A stretch of DNA of 64,000 nucleotides from Plectosphaerella cucumerina (taxonomy: Eukaryota; Ascomycota; Sordariomycetes; Glomerellales; Plectosphaerellaceae), in assembly GCA_020746995.1 (NCBI GenBank), contig JAGPXD010000002.1, positions 372,001 to 436,000 on the forward strand. The letters are read 5' to 3'. Made by a program: the position numbers and the translations under genes. The notes under the pieces were generated by a model that was not told where the DNA came from, did not search any database, and saw only the letters and a program-made list of their open reading frames with translations. Within the stretch, counting starts at the first letter, position 1. Every line of letters begins with the position of its first letter. Shown one piece after another: positions 1 through 10,920 of the stretch.

Positions 1-1
1 G

Positions 2-2581
2 GAAGTGCGCGTTCCGCTGCCGGGGCGCCCAGCCTCCAAGATGACCGTCGCGACCCTCATCAGAGGAGCCTGGGCATATGTGGCATCGACGTACAGTGCC
101 ACAAGCGACGTCGTCTTTGGCGAGACCCTGACCGGCCGAAATGCGCCCATCAGGGGCTCCGAGGAGATCGAGGGTCCCATGATCACCACCGTGCCTCTCA
201 GGGTGCAAGTCGCAAAGGAGATGAGTGCCGTCGACTATCTCCAGTCAGTCCACGACCAGACGGTGGAGCAGATCCCTTACGAGCATACCGGCCTGCAGCA
301 CATCCGCCGCCTCAGTCCCGACGCGTACGAGGCCTGCGAGCTGCGGACCGGCCTCGTCCTGCATCCCAGCACGGACGACGAGGAGAAACCCTCAGACAAG
401 TACCCCGCCAACCACCTCGTGCCCGCCGGCGATGCCGAGGCAGCCCAGGAGGCCCTCAAGTTCAACACGTACGCGCTTATGCTCGTCTGCTCCCTGGATG
501 CGAATGGCTTCCTTGTCATGGCCAGTTTCGACTCCAAGACCGTCGACAAGACACTAATGGAGAAGGTCCTGGCACGCTTCTCCGATGTTGCTCAGCGCCT
601 TTGCACTATGGTCGACGAGCCCCTGGGCGACCTGCACATCAGTGATGCCAAGGAGAAAGCCAAACTCCTGCCCCTGAGCACATCCAACAAGAACGTCGTG
701 GCCAAGGAGTATCCCGACACACACTCGGTCTGGATCCTTGACCATCTCGAGCAGACACAGCTTGCCCCCTTGGGTGCGTTCGGCGAACTGGTCATTGCCA
801 GCACTGCTGACCTGTCTCACCCCGTGCTCGAGGAACCCGGCTGGCTCGTCTTCGCCAACGGACACCTCGAGTCCCAGCCTCCTCTGCGCTTCTACAAGAC
901 GGGCCGTCATGCCCGATTCGGCCCCGACGGCGTTCTCAAGCTCGCCGACAGTCGCAAGGTCAGCCAGGCACCTGCCGCTCCCACAAAGCGCATCTCCGCC
1001 ACATCGGGAAAACAGCGCCGCCTCCGCGCGCTCTGGAGTAAGGTCCTGAAGCTCCCTGAAAGCGGCATTGGTCTCAACGACAACTTCTTCCGCCTCGGCG
1101 GCGACTCCATCACAGCCATGAAGCTCGTCTCTGAGGCCCGTCTCGACGGCTTCCTACTGGGCGTCACGCAGATCTTCCAGAACAGGTCTCTCTACGACAT
1201 GTCCAGCGTATTGGAGGACATTAAGCCTGAGTCTACCTCCGAGGTCACTGTCAAGCCGCCGTCGCCTTTTGAGCTCATCCAGAAGCAGGCTGCCGCCGCG
1301 TTTGTGGCGTCGTCCATTCAGCCCGCTCTGGCTGACAAGTCGTGGAAGGTCCTCGACGTCCTCCCCGTCCGGCCCCTCCAGGAGGTCGCCATCCGCGGCA
1401 CAATGCAGCTCCCCCGGTTCTCGGCTCGGTACGAGGCCATGTACTTTGATGGGCCCGTTGACCGCGCTCGTCTCTTCAAGGCGTGCCAGGGCCTTGTCTC
1501 AGGCAACGAGATCCTTCGCACTGTCTTCGTCCCGCATGGGGACACCTTCCTCGCCGCTGTGCTTGAGGACCTTCCCACGCCTGTTGTTGAGTACGAGACT
1601 GACGGCGACGTCACCTCTTTTGTGCACGCCCTGACGGCCCTCGATGTCCAGACCCGGATGGGTCCTGGCTCGGCTTTTGTCAAGTGGTTCTTCGTCTCGA
1701 GCACCAACGGCACCTCAGCGCTCATCTTCCGTGTCTCACACGCGCAGTATGATGAGATCTGCCTGCCTCTCATGCTCCGCCAGCTCTCGGCACTCTACGA
1801 GAACAAGCCTCTGCCGCCGTCGGTTCCCTTCTCGGCCTTCGTCGGGCACGTTCTGTCGACGGCTATTCCGTCCAGCGTTGGATACTGGCGCGACCTCCTG
1901 GCCGGTTCGTCGCTCGACACCTCGGTCCTGAAGGTCGAGACTCCGGTTGTTGATCGCGCTCACTTTGCCGTCGAGCGCGCCATCGATATTTCCCACCGAT
2001 CCAAGGACATGACGACCGCGACCCTGCCTACAGCTGCCTGGGCCTTGACTCTCGCCCGCCGCCTCAATCGCCGCGACGTCGTTTTCGGCGAGGTCGTCAG
2101 CGGACGCAACACCTCCTTCCCCTCGTCCTCCGCCGTCGTTGGTCCTTGCTGGCAGTACATCCCCTTCCGCGCCCTCTTCCCGCCCGGCACCACGGCTGCC
2201 TCGTTCCTCGCCCAGGTCCAGGAGCAGCACATCGCCAGCGCCGCCCATGAGTCCCTCGGCCTCCCCGAGATCGCCGCTCTCTGCTGCCCGCATTGGGCGC
2301 CCGGCACCTACGACTGGTTCGACACGGTCGTCCACCAGGACGTCGAGCACGTCGCCTCGCTGCCCTTCGAGGCCGCCAGCACCACGAGTATGGAGACCAT
2401 CTACCCCCACTCAGAGCCGCTCAGGGAGTGGAAGATTCAGGCCTTCCCTGCTGGCGACACCCTCACCATTGAGGTTGTCACCTTCCAGAGCTGGGAGGCT
2501 GAGGCGCGCGCTCTGCTCGACGACATTGTCGACTCCATGACCCTACTGGTGACCCAGCCGGGGGCAATCCTCTTTGAGTAG
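2..2581 (+). CDS. NPS6: Nonribosomal peptide synthetase, C-terminal part (siderophore-type, NPS6/SidD architecture), 5' truncated by window
   Basis: The reading frame is open from the first bases to TAG at 2579-2581, so only the C-terminal ~859 residues are visible. In order they show the C-terminal half of a condensation domain (~1-220); a shrunken adenylation-domain remnant (~225-330) that keeps only tail motifs such as GAFGELVI and RFYKTGRHARFGPDG; a thiolation domain with the phosphopantetheine serine in LGGDSIT (~residue 368); and a final condensation domain. The last C domain has SHAQYD in place of the usual HHxxxD, so the second His (~579) and the Asp (~583) are kept. A C-degenerate A-T-C ending is the arrangement I associate with NPS6/SidD enzymes, which join hydroxyornithine units into extracellular siderophores of the fusarinine/coprogen kind. 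The general NRPS call is secure. The NPS6 assignment is inferred from architecture, and the upstream A-T-C module lies outside the window. Confidence 0.85.
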   Translation, partial: EVRVPLPGRPASKMTVATLIRGAWAYVASTYSATSDVVFGETLTGRNAPIRGSEEIEGPMITTVPLRVQVAKEMSAVDYLQSVHDQTVEQIPYEHTGLQHIRRLSPDAYEACELRTGLVLHPSTDDEEKPSDKYPANHLVPAGDAEAAQEALKFNTYALMLVCSLDANGFLVMASFDSKTVDKTLMEKVLARFSDVAQRLCTMVDEPLGDLHISDAKEKAKLLPLSTSNKNVVAKEYPDTHSVWILDHLEQTQLAPLGAFGELVIASTADLSHPVLEEPGWLVFANGHLESQPPLRFYKTGRHARFGPDGVLKLADSRKVSQAPAAPTKRISATSGKQRRLRALWSKVLKLPESGIGLNDNFFRLGGDSITAMKLVSEARLDGFLLGVTQIFQNRSLYDMSSVLEDIKPESTSEVTVKPPSPFELIQKQAAAAFVASSIQPALADKSWKVLDVLPVRPLQEVAIRGTMQLPRFSARYEAMYFDGPVDRARLFKACQGLVSGNEILRTVFVPHGDTFLAAVLEDLPTPVVEYETDGDVTSFVHALTALDVQTRMGPGSAFVKWFFVSSTNGTSALIFRVSHAQYDEICLPLMLRQLSALYENKPLPPSVPFSAFVGHVLSTAIPSSVGYWRDLLAGSSLDTSVLKVETPVVDRAHFAVERAIDISHRSKDMTTATLPTAAWALTLARRLNRRDVVFGEVVSGRNTSFPSSSAVVGPCWQYIPFRALFPPGTTAASFLAQVQEQHIASAAHESLGLPEIAALCCPHWAPGTYDWFDTVVHQDVEHVASLPFEAASTTSMETIYPHSEPLREWKIQAFPAGDTLTIEVVTFQSWEAEARALLDDIVDSMTLLVTQPGAILFE

Positions 2582-3279
2582 TGGAAGCATCTCTTAATAG
2601 TGTTTTACGATCTCTTTGGTTGTAGATTCTGGTTTTGCTGGTTCGGATGTTTGGGCATATTTGTTGGCTTCTGATTTACTCTGTTTGTTATCGCGATAGA
2701 ATACCATCATGTTCAAGAATCTACTCGCTGTTTTCTCCTAACCCATCCCCTTTCCCGGTTGTTAACTACTTGCTGTGATCGCCAACATAGTGACAACGTT
2801 GTAGAACGCAATTGCTGCGACGAGGGCGCTGATGAAGCCTTCCATCCTTTCCGCACTTCAACATCTCGCACTCATCGGGTCTATGCTGACCGAACGTCCT
2901 CGAAAATCTTGATAGATCATTGTGAGATCTTTTCCAAGTCAACTCAATAATGGGTGCTGCTGAAGCTTGAGTTGAGCCGCATAGTGCTGACTGTACTGAA
3001 GCGGAGAGCAGGTAAATCTGCTATCTTATTGCATCACTGTTCAAGCAAGAGAGTTGTTTGTGTGTAGGAAGATGAATTATTCTATCCGATTACAGCCACC
3101 GTTTTATGAAGACCAGCCCAATGCTTCCCACAGCCATGGACGCCTCTTCTAATATTAATGCCAGGGTATCAAAGAGAAAAACAGAAAGTGCGCCCAGCGC
3201 CAACAAAGTCTATCTATGCCCGCCGATGATTTTATGAATGATGCCAGATGATGTGTATGCAAAAGAAGTATTAAGCCGT
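2582..3279. other. Convergent intergenic region between NRPS and Agd3-like gene
   Basis: This relatively AT-rich stretch separates two stop codons on opposite strands. It presumably holds both 3' UTRs. No credible gene or RNA is seen; a 63-codon open frame at 2759-2950 has no recognisable features. Confidence 0.6.
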
Positions 3280-5456
3280 TCAGAGCTTGACGGCGGAGGA
3301 GAGGGTGAAGGTGATGGGGGAGCCGGTGAGGCTGACCCAGTGAATAGGGGGCTCGCTGCCGACCTGGTCAACCTTGACGGTGGCGCCGTCGGCGGCGATG
3401 GTGCCCTTGGGGATGGTGACGGGGACGGGGACGTCGCACTTGTTGTCAGTGCCGGCGCCAACGGTGACGGAGGTGATGGAGGAACCGTCGTCGGAGAAGC
3501 CGTAGGACATAGAGGGCTTGCAGTTATCCAGGGTGCGACGGTTGAGGAAGTACTGGGCGATATCGTCCTGGCGGAGGGAGATGATGGGCCAGTTGGTCAG
3601 GCGGGTCATTTCCTGGGCGACGGTCTCGGTCCAGGACATGATGAGGGACATCTTGCCGGTTTGGGTGCCGATGGTCGAGGTGGGCATGTCCGACTGGCGC
3701 ATGTTGGCCTGGTGGAACATGTAGGGGTCGGACTGGAGCGCGAACAGGTAGCGGGTGTTGTCGGCGCGAGCGAGGTTGAGGAGATCGCTGAAGCCACCCT
3801 TTCCGGCCGAGGTCTCGATCCACTCCTTGGTGGTACAGTCGGGGGTATCGCAGTTGTAGTAGATGGTCGTGGCGTAGCGGGGGATGACGGTCAGACCGTC
3901 GTAGCCGTTGGACTCGACCGTGGTGGTGAGGGGCCAGTACTTGTTGCCCTCCCTGTTCTTCAGGGGCGCGCGGGTGTTGTCACCAACAACGTTGGTGAGA
4001 CCAGAGTCCATCCAGGCGCGGATGACGTCGCCGTTGTGGAGGCCGGTAATCGCGGGAGGGACGAGGGCCTTGGGGGAGAAGACGCTGGTCTGCTTGGCGA
4101 TGCCGACCTGGGCCATCCAGGCCTGGTTGAACTCGATCTCCTTCTTGGCATCGTTGTAAGTTGCGTTGTTCAGACTCATATGGGAGAAGGTGTGGGACAG
4201 GTGGAAGAAGTTGTTGGCGTTGGAGGGGGTCATGAACCACTTGGCGAAGTCGTCGCGCTGAGCGCACTGGACAGACCAGGGGTAGCTGGCGTTGAACTCG
4301 GCGGGCCAGCGGTCAACACCGGTACCGAGGGGCTTCTGGAACTCAAGCTCGGTGCCGGGCTCGTCGGCGGGCTGGACGTGGTAATCAGGGGTGCAAGCCG
4401 TGTTGGCCTCGGAGGTGGCGGCGTAGATATCACCGTTGCCGTTGTGAGCGAGCTCAAGCTTGAAGTTGGAACCAGCGGGCAGGCGCTTGTTGAGATCGGC
4501 CATCCCTTTGGAAAGTGTCAGTAAGAATGTCTCGTGTGTGATAGAGTGTGGGAGTACTCACAAGAAACGTGTCCGTTGAGATCAGCGACGCGGGTCTTGA
4601 AGGAGGAACCGGCAGGCGAGTAGAGATCGGTAGGGAGCTGGACATCGTCGACCTGAGCGCTGAGGTGGGTCTTGCGCTTTCCGAGGAAGACACCGCGGGT
4701 GATCCAGTGGATGTGAGCGTGCTGGAGGTAGTTGGAAGTAGCGGACCACGAAGGAGCCCAGCTGGTGAACCAGACGAACTGCTCGCGTCCATCGGGGAAC
4801 TGGTTGATGACGGCAGCAGTCGAGGCGCCGTAGCCGCCGCCAGCACCGAACTTGGCGACCTCAAAGGTGGTCGAGGGATCGGTAATCTTAGCGGGGTAGT
4901 GCCACAGGCCCTGGCTGGTGATACCGGCGTTCAGCTTGAGGTTGGCAGTGGGGAAGCCGGTGCTGTTGGTGAAGCTGATGAGCTGCTCAACACCAGTGTC
5001 GCAGCATCCGCCGGCTCCAGCGACAGTCGAGCCGAAAGCGGGACCAGGGAACTCGTTGATGCGGACCATGCGAACGCGGAAGGAAGTCTGGTAACTCCAG
5101 AGCGTGTTCCACTGGGCATCGGTGACAGCCGAGCGCCAGCCGTCGGCGTACTCGTAGGCAAGGGCATCGATGACGATGATGGCCGAGTAGCGGCCGGTTG
5201 TGGCGGTGGAGTTCAGAACGGGCAGGGTGGCACCCTCCTTGGGGACGAGAAAGTTATCCCAGGGGATGCCGTAGCCCTGGAGGCCTGCTGAGGCGGCGTT
5301 GGCGCCGTCGATGTCACGGGCGATGACGAGAACCTTGTTCTCGATCTGAGTGATCTTTGGTGTTGTGGGTGCGGTGTTGGCCTGGGGAGCGGGAGCAGGG
5401 GCGGCGGCGACCGATCCCAGCATGCTGAGGAGGGAGATGAAGATAGAAGAGTGCAT
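3280..5456 (-). CDS. agd3: Secreted Agd3-type polysaccharide deacetylase (CE18-like)
   Basis: This minus-strand gene has two exons, 5456-4562 and 4505-3280, joined across a 56-nt intron with donor GTGAGT and acceptor AAG. The join reads HVS-W-MADLNKRL in frame and gives 706 residues. The N-terminus (MHSSIFISLLSMLG...) is a signal peptide followed by an Ala/Pro linker. The body matches what I know of Agd3, the secreted enzyme of Aspergillus fumigatus that de-N-acetylates galactosaminogalactan; relatives are often labelled extracellular serine-rich protein. Likely metal and catalytic residues are the Asp pair in QVDDVQLPT (~270-271) and the His residues of HTFSH (~403, ~407). The expected role is extracellular deacetylation of a GalNAc-containing exopolysaccharide, which would make it cationic and adhesive. 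Partner genes of the polysaccharide cluster (synthase, hydrolase, epimerase) are not visible here. Family recognition is strong; the substrate is inferred. Confidence 0.88.
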
Positions 5457-6783
5457 CTTGCCTGTAGAATGTGAAGGCTGTGCTGTAGGAAAGTGATGCT
5501 GATGCTGATGCTGATGATGAGAAGATCGGGTTGGATATTCGAGGCAAGTCGAGGGTAGTTATAGAAAAGGCCCAGCTGCCTCCCCAAGACGGGAAGAAGC
5601 TCTAGAGCTTCCATGGGATAAAGAAAGCAACAAAAGAAGAACCTAGGGTTCTAGATCCCGCCCGGAAACGGGTTCGTGCCGGGTAGTGGGCGGCGAGAAG
5701 GTCGATCTCCCCAGCTGAGCTCTTCGGCGCTCCGTCAACCCGGGTCGCTGGGTCGGGACCGGGGGAGCGGACACGGGTAGCTCCAGGGGGGGCCAAAGGG
5801 CCGCGACCTGGCTCGATCCTCTCGGCAGCTGCGTGGGGAGGGCCAGGGGCCGGGCCACGGCCGGACTTCGTTTAGTTTCCAAGCTCGCTTCACCGACAGG
5901 CGGGCTCGCCGGTTCATATATTCTTTGACCTCTTCGGGAGAGCTGCAAGCTAGCTCACAGCTTGTGGGGGCTCTCGCCACGGCCGAGACACTGTTTCAGG
6001 TTGGCCGATGGTCCAGCCAAGCAGAAGAACGGCAGTCTCCGATGCTTGTCGGGAGGCGATGAGACCTGTGAATAATCGATCGTGAACCCTTGGCGGGGTG
6101 TTGACATGCGCAAGGGTGACCTTGAGGTGCATCGAATCCTTGGCAGCGATATTTGAGGCGATAATAGCGATAATGCCGATATTGTATAGCTTCATTAGAT
6201 GTAAACGTGCAAATGACTCGGGAGGAAGGCCTCCAACGTTGGCTGCCGATGTTCGGGCGGTTGCCTCGTGTCCAGCCGCGCGCTTGCATTTAACAAACAC
6301 CACGGAAAGAGGGTGTGAAGAAGAGCTGTCACGGGCGAAGAGGCAATAAACCAATCATTAGTACTTATTTCACTGCAGAATTGCAACGACGTGACGCTAG
6401 AATTTAACTGAAGGGCTGGCCCTCGAGCTTTGGGCGTGGCCGCATCAAATCATGGCGACGACCAGCTTCGTCTTCTCTTCAAAGGCCACGCGTAACTGCG
6501 CCTAATTAGTAGCCAGTTCCTGGGTAGTCTCCCCGAAATCGAACTAGAATGGCGCCATATCAATCCGCGAACTCCATCCCAATGATGTCGTAGTCGAGAT
6601 GCTGCTTCCTGCAGCGCCCGTGGGCCACCGTTAGCTCCGACGCCGGCGAGTTGCTGCCATGCTCAGCACGAGGAGTCCATGTGTTCGTGCTGTCCCGGCT
6701 CCGTTGTGGATGTGGAAAAACCAAGCCATGGGCTAGTTGCTTCAGCTCAAGACGTTGTCGCCTCAGCTCACAAAGTAGCTGCC
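5457..6783. other. Upstream region of the Agd3-like gene
   Basis: This is promoter and leader DNA for the minus-strand Agd3-like gene and the 3' flank of the next minus-strand gene. It contains a CAT/GCTGAT-type short repeat (~5492-5521), a 16-bp perfect palindrome (5596-5611), a second inverted repeat (5638-5652) and a GC-rich block (~5650-5870). Open frames here (for example 5950-6354 minus) show no family features. Confidence 0.55.
5596..5611. promoter_or_regulatory. 16-bp perfect palindrome upstream of the Agd3-like start
   Basis: GAAGCTCTAGAGCTTC equals its own reverse complement and lies ~140 bp upstream of the Agd3-like ATG. A second inverted repeat, AGAACC-TAG-GGTTCT (5638-5652), follows 26 bp further upstream of the gene. 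Both could be binding sites for dimeric transcription factors. No specific factor is assigned. Confidence 0.35.
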
Positions 6784-8259
6784 TCAGCCCATGGATCCCG
6801 GCCCGTACGCCGCCGCCGGTGAAGCCACCCCGTGGCCTCCCATGCCGAAGACACGTTGCAGGCTCTTCCTGATTCCCCTGCCGCCGCCGTCGTCGCCATC
6901 GGTGCGCTCGCTTCTGCCAAGGAAGGGTAGGCTCATGCGCCGGGTGCCCTCTCCGCCGACCGAAGCGCGCTTCTTCTTGCGAATCGCAACTAGGGTCGGC
7001 TCGGGAGCAGAAGGGCGTGGTGGCCACTCTCCGTCGCGCTTCCACCCCGTGACACACGCTCGCATCATATCGGAGAGGTTGACAGGGCACGAGGGCGTAA
7101 GGTTGTGAAGGATGACCTTTTCGTACAGGGAAATATACACTGAGGGCGTGATGGACGCCCGCATCGGGTTGTTCGGGGGTAACAGAGGCGGTGGAACCGG
7201 AAGCACCGTCTGGATACGATGGGGTCTCGCGCTGGCACCTGACGCGGCCGAATGGGTCGACTCTTTGGATCGTTGTGCAGAGAGCTCTGCGTGCCCGTCT
7301 TTTGGGTTTTCTGATCCGTCTGACGCAACCGCTGCAGCCGCAGCAGCATCGTGGCTCTGTCTCTGTTGGAGGGGGGATGTGCCAACGGGCGGCGAATTGC
7401 GGGAGAAGAGGCGGCGCGGTGACAACGACGAGAGTGAGAGCGAGGGTGACGAGGGCTTCGGGCGCACACGCATGGTTTTCGCCGATGTCCACGCATTGCG
7501 CCGGGCCTCGAAGCATGCGAGACCCTCGTTCCACTGGATTTCTTCGCGCACCGCCCTCCTCCGTCGAGCCTGCTTCTCCGCCGCCGACTGCCTCACGGCA
7601 GCCCCGACGGACTCAGGCGAGTCGAATCGGAAGGGCGAGAGAGACGAGTGCGTGGGCTCGTCGTCGTCGGAAAGATCGGATAGCCATTCGATCCGGGGTT
7701 TGTAATGCGCTAGGTCTTCCGACATGGAACTGTAGACCGACTCGGCGTCGCTGTTGTCGCCATCTTCCGAGTCTTCGTCGGTGGATGCAAGGGCGTCGTC
7801 TGCCGTCGGCGTAGTGGTGAGACCGTTATGTGATGAGTCGGGTGTGGCGGTGGTGGCAGAAGCAGCGGGAACGGCCACCGTGGTGGCGTTGTCGTGTTCG
7901 GAAGTAGGCACCTTTGCGACAGCATCGTGCGAGGAATGTCCGTTTTGGGCGGGTTCCAGTGCCGGTGCCGGAGCTGATGATGGGGCTGCAGCGGGCGTGG
8001 TGACAGGCGGCGGCCAGGTGAACTCCCAATCGGTGCGGACCTTCTCTTGCAGGTGCTTCTTGACGGCCTCCTTCTGCTTGGTCTTGTCCTTGCTCAGCAG
8101 GTCGGAGTCATAGTCGGCGCTGGGGATGGACAGCGGCGCTGGAACGACCGAGTGCCGGAACTTGGCGAGGGGAGAGCGCGGCGACTTGTAGAGGTCCGAG
8201 AACTGCATCTTTGTGGTGATGGAGGAGGGCGCCGGCTTGGTGGTTGGGTTTGAGGACAT
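6784..8259 (-). CDS. Gag1-like clamp domain (DUF4050-type) protein
   Basis: This is a single open frame of 491 residues starting at the first ATG (8259, MSSNPTTK). A second plausible start is MQFSDLYKSP at 8208. Residues shortly after the start (FSDLYKSPRSPLAKFRHS) look conserved. They are followed by long Ala/Pro/Ser/Asp-rich disordered stretches, a WNEG...R segment (~230-255), and a C-terminal block with ILHNLTPSCPVNLSDMMRAC and GWKRDGEWPPRP (~385-430). I associate that spacing with the fungal Gag1-like clamp domain (formerly DUF4050). The tail is basic and Gly-rich. The molecular role is not established from this sequence, and the name rests on motif memory rather than a search. There are no TM segments or signal peptide. 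The gene is encoded in one exon and lies downstream of a 2.6-kb non-coding region. Confidence 0.7.
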   Translation of the reverse strand: MSSNPTTKPAPSSITTKMQFSDLYKSPRSPLAKFRHSVVPAPLSIPSADYDSDLLSKDKTKQKEAVKKHLQEKVRTDWEFTWPPPVTTPAAAPSSAPAPALEPAQNGHSSHDAVAKVPTSEHDNATTVAVPAASATTATPDSSHNGLTTTPTADDALASTDEDSEDGDNSDAESVYSSMSEDLAHYKPRIEWLSDLSDDDEPTHSSLSPFRFDSPESVGAAVRQSAAEKQARRRRAVREEIQWNEGLACFEARRNAWTSAKTMRVRPKPSSPSLSLSSLSPRRLFSRNSPPVGTSPLQQRQSHDAAAAAAVASDGSENPKDGHAELSAQRSKESTHSAASGASARPHRIQTVLPVPPPLLPPNNPMRASITPSVYISLYEKVILHNLTPSCPVNLSDMMRACVTGWKRDGEWPPRPSAPEPTLVAIRKKKRASVGGEGTRRMSLPFLGRSERTDGDDGGGRGIRKSLQRVFGMGGHGVASPAAAYGPGSMG

Positions 8260-10920
8260 GGGGGCGCACAGCAAACTGGCGGCCGGCGGACGTCGTGAAG
8301 ACGGCCGTCGGTCGCGGGCGAGGGCAGGCGGGGATGGGTTCTTTAAGGAGATGAGACGCGGCGCGGGCGGCGGCGCTTGCAGCAGGTAGGGCAGGTGCGA
8401 ACAGGTCAGGGCGCGGCGGAGGGCCGGGTCGAGAGACGGGGGTTCGGGATCGAGGCTGGGCTGGGCTTGGGCTTGGACTTGGAGGAGCAGCGTGCGGCGT
8501 GCGTGCCCTTGCTCGCGCCGGCTTGGACTTGGGGTCTTTTTTCTCGCGGCTCGCCACAGCGGTGAGAGAGAGGAAGGAGAGGGAAAATGCGGGGTGGACG
8601 ACGGGGTGGGATGGTGGTGTCAGGCGGGTCGGGCGGTGTCAGGGTGGCTGATGGCGGGACACTGAACAGTCAGTCCAAGGTCGAGAGGCGGGTGCTGGTT
8701 CGTTTGCGGAGGAACAAAGCTGCAGTAGCCTTGGTTCGGGGTCTGGTCTGGGTCTAGCCCTCTGTGAAGCGCTGCAGCGGGCATCGCACAGGGGACCAAG
8801 TTCTGACCTAGTCGGATGCCAAGCGGAAGCGGGCCTTGCCTGTTCGTGGCCGGAAGTAGGTAGAGGTGGTTGGAGGGGGGGGCTGCGAGGCGCGACAACC
8901 TGGCTCGCGGCTCGCGGCTCGCAGGAGGGATATGCGGGCAGGGGCCCTGCTTTACTCTTCTCTACGAGTATGCCGTGAGTGCGTATGTGCTGCACGGCAT
9001 ACGGGTTGTGTGAGTTTGTGGTGTGTATGGGCGCGTGCGATGTGAGGAGACGACGGGAGGGGGGCGAATGCGATGTGGTGATGGCGGCCAAGGCCGCTTG
9101 GCGGAGGGCTACGAGTGGTCCGAGGGATCACCAGGAGAACAATCAAGCTCGCGGTGAAGGACTGGGGGATCGGCCTCCTGACTCGGCGTGGCGACAAGCA
9201 AGTTGAGCCTGCCTTGCCTGGCTGGGTTGAAGGCGCATGAATAGTGTGCGGGCCGTGGGTGGTCGAGGGACAGTAGCCCGGGGCGGCGTCGACAAGTTTG
9301 TCAGGGGTGCGTGCCGGCGGGCGATTCCGTGGTCGAGAGGCCGATGAACAGCTTGGTAGCCGTTGGGGACCGCTGATCCAGGGCTCAAGGGAGCACCGCC
9401 ACAGCGAGATCTGACCCCTCGGCAGAAGATGATCTCCCCTGTTGTTCGACTCTGCCAAAGGTGATGAATGGCGTGATGTTGATGCCGGTAGAGTCAGAAG
9501 CGATGAGTCGGATCTGGGTGCTTGAGCTTAGGTTTGGTTGGTGATCGGGCGGGGCCGGCGCAACCCCGCCAGAATGTGGCCCGAGCTCACTGCTCTGATC
9601 TGATGTCGTACCCCGGCACGTATCGAAGGGCCGCCGGCCGATGCTCTCGTACGACGTGCCCGCGGAAAGAAGAGGCGCAGGGTGTAGCCAGACGATGCAG
9701 AATGATCTGTGGGATCTGTAAGCGAGAGAAGGTCAGCCAGATGAAAACCAAAGATGAGGCAGGGCCAGGCGAGGCGAGGCGAGACCAGAGAGCCAAGACC
9801 AACCGGCGGCCGGGGTGAAGTCGGTGGTGGGGAGAGCAGAGTGGGCAAATTTGGTCGTGTGACGATTGCAGCTTGCAGTGGGAGGCTTTTGGCAGGGGCC
9901 CACCCCGGTTGTGGTTGTGGTTGTGGTGTGCACTTCGAGGGTGGATGTTTGGAGATGGTGGTGTTGATGGAGAGGAGGTGGCGACGAATATTCTTCGCGA
10001 TCAAGAATCATCCTGCTCTTACGATCTCCGAAGTTCAGTTGCTTTCTAGTCTCACGGGTACAAGTAGACAATTTACCCTGCTGCCTGCTTACTACATTCC
10101 CATCGTCCATCGTGCCTTCCCTTCAATTTTGGGTGACTCTGGCATTTCTCATACAAGGAAAGAACTACCAAACTGCCCACACCAGCTCCTTCCAGACAGA
10201 GGAAACGTGGGAAAGACACCGATGGAGGTATGAAGAAGCTCGTGACCATGATAAACTCGAAGGAGCACCTCTGCAGCTCGAGTATCACCAGACATACGTC
10301 CAAAGGCCTGGGGTCCCAAGGCCCAAGACGGCCTGGCATCAACATGCCGGCGGATGCAACATTGCTCGGTCTCATCAGGCGATTCCAAGCCAGCCTCAAC
10401 CACTCTTCGACTGGGGTACAGTCGCATTGCAGCCCGCCGTGACGCATCCGCTGGTGCTCTGCTGTAGGTGCCCGCTGAGCAGCACGCATGCACCGTGACC
10501 CTGGAGATGGAGCCGCCCCAACCCCGCACCCACACAGCACACACTGCAGCTCAGCTCGGGTGACTCCCCGAGTCCCCCGTCTTGCCCGGCCGACCACCCA
10601 CATGCACTTGAGGGAGTGTCGCATGCAACTCTACAGCCGTGATATCCCCACTGGAAGGGCGCAGGAGATGGACACTGCCTCGGCTTTCATGAGGGATTAC
10701 TAGTCGAGTATCTTCTCTTGGGCGATTATTCCCACACATCACGACAAAAATGCAGCCATTTTACCAGTACAGAGTATTCGAGGTGTACATATCTACCAGT
10801 ACCTGAACCCCGGGCCTGCTCGCGTGCTATAAATACATTCTGTAAAAGGGCACGTTTGTACTCCGACGCCGGCGTCAGCCAAACCAGATCCAACAGCTCC
10901 GGTCCACGTAGGCTGGCAGC
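8260..10920. other. Long intergenic region upstream of the DUF4050-type gene
   Basis: These 2.66 kb hold the leader and promoter of the minus-strand DUF4050-type gene and the 3' flank of ies2. Simple repeats are visible: three copies of GCGGCTC near 8905-8925, GGCGA copies near 9768-9783, and GTTGTG copies near 9908-9931. Many short open frames exist on both strands but are Pro/Arg/Ser-rich with no homology-like pattern. I see no tRNA or transposon. Confidence 0.55.

Noticed and set aside
3238..4524. 428-codon open frame on the plus strand opposite the Agd3-like exon 2
   Set aside because: It is a Gly/Val-rich mirror of a GC-rich coding exon with no domain pattern. The minus-strand product is clearly real.
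1..5456. A full secondary-metabolite cluster around the NRPS
   Set aside because: Only one NRPS end is visible. No tailoring enzyme, transporter or pathway regulator lies to the right within the window.
6560..7534. 324-codon minus-strand open frame overlapping the DUF4050-type gene
   Set aside because: It overlaps the conserved C-terminal block in another frame and is Arg/Pro-rich without motifs.
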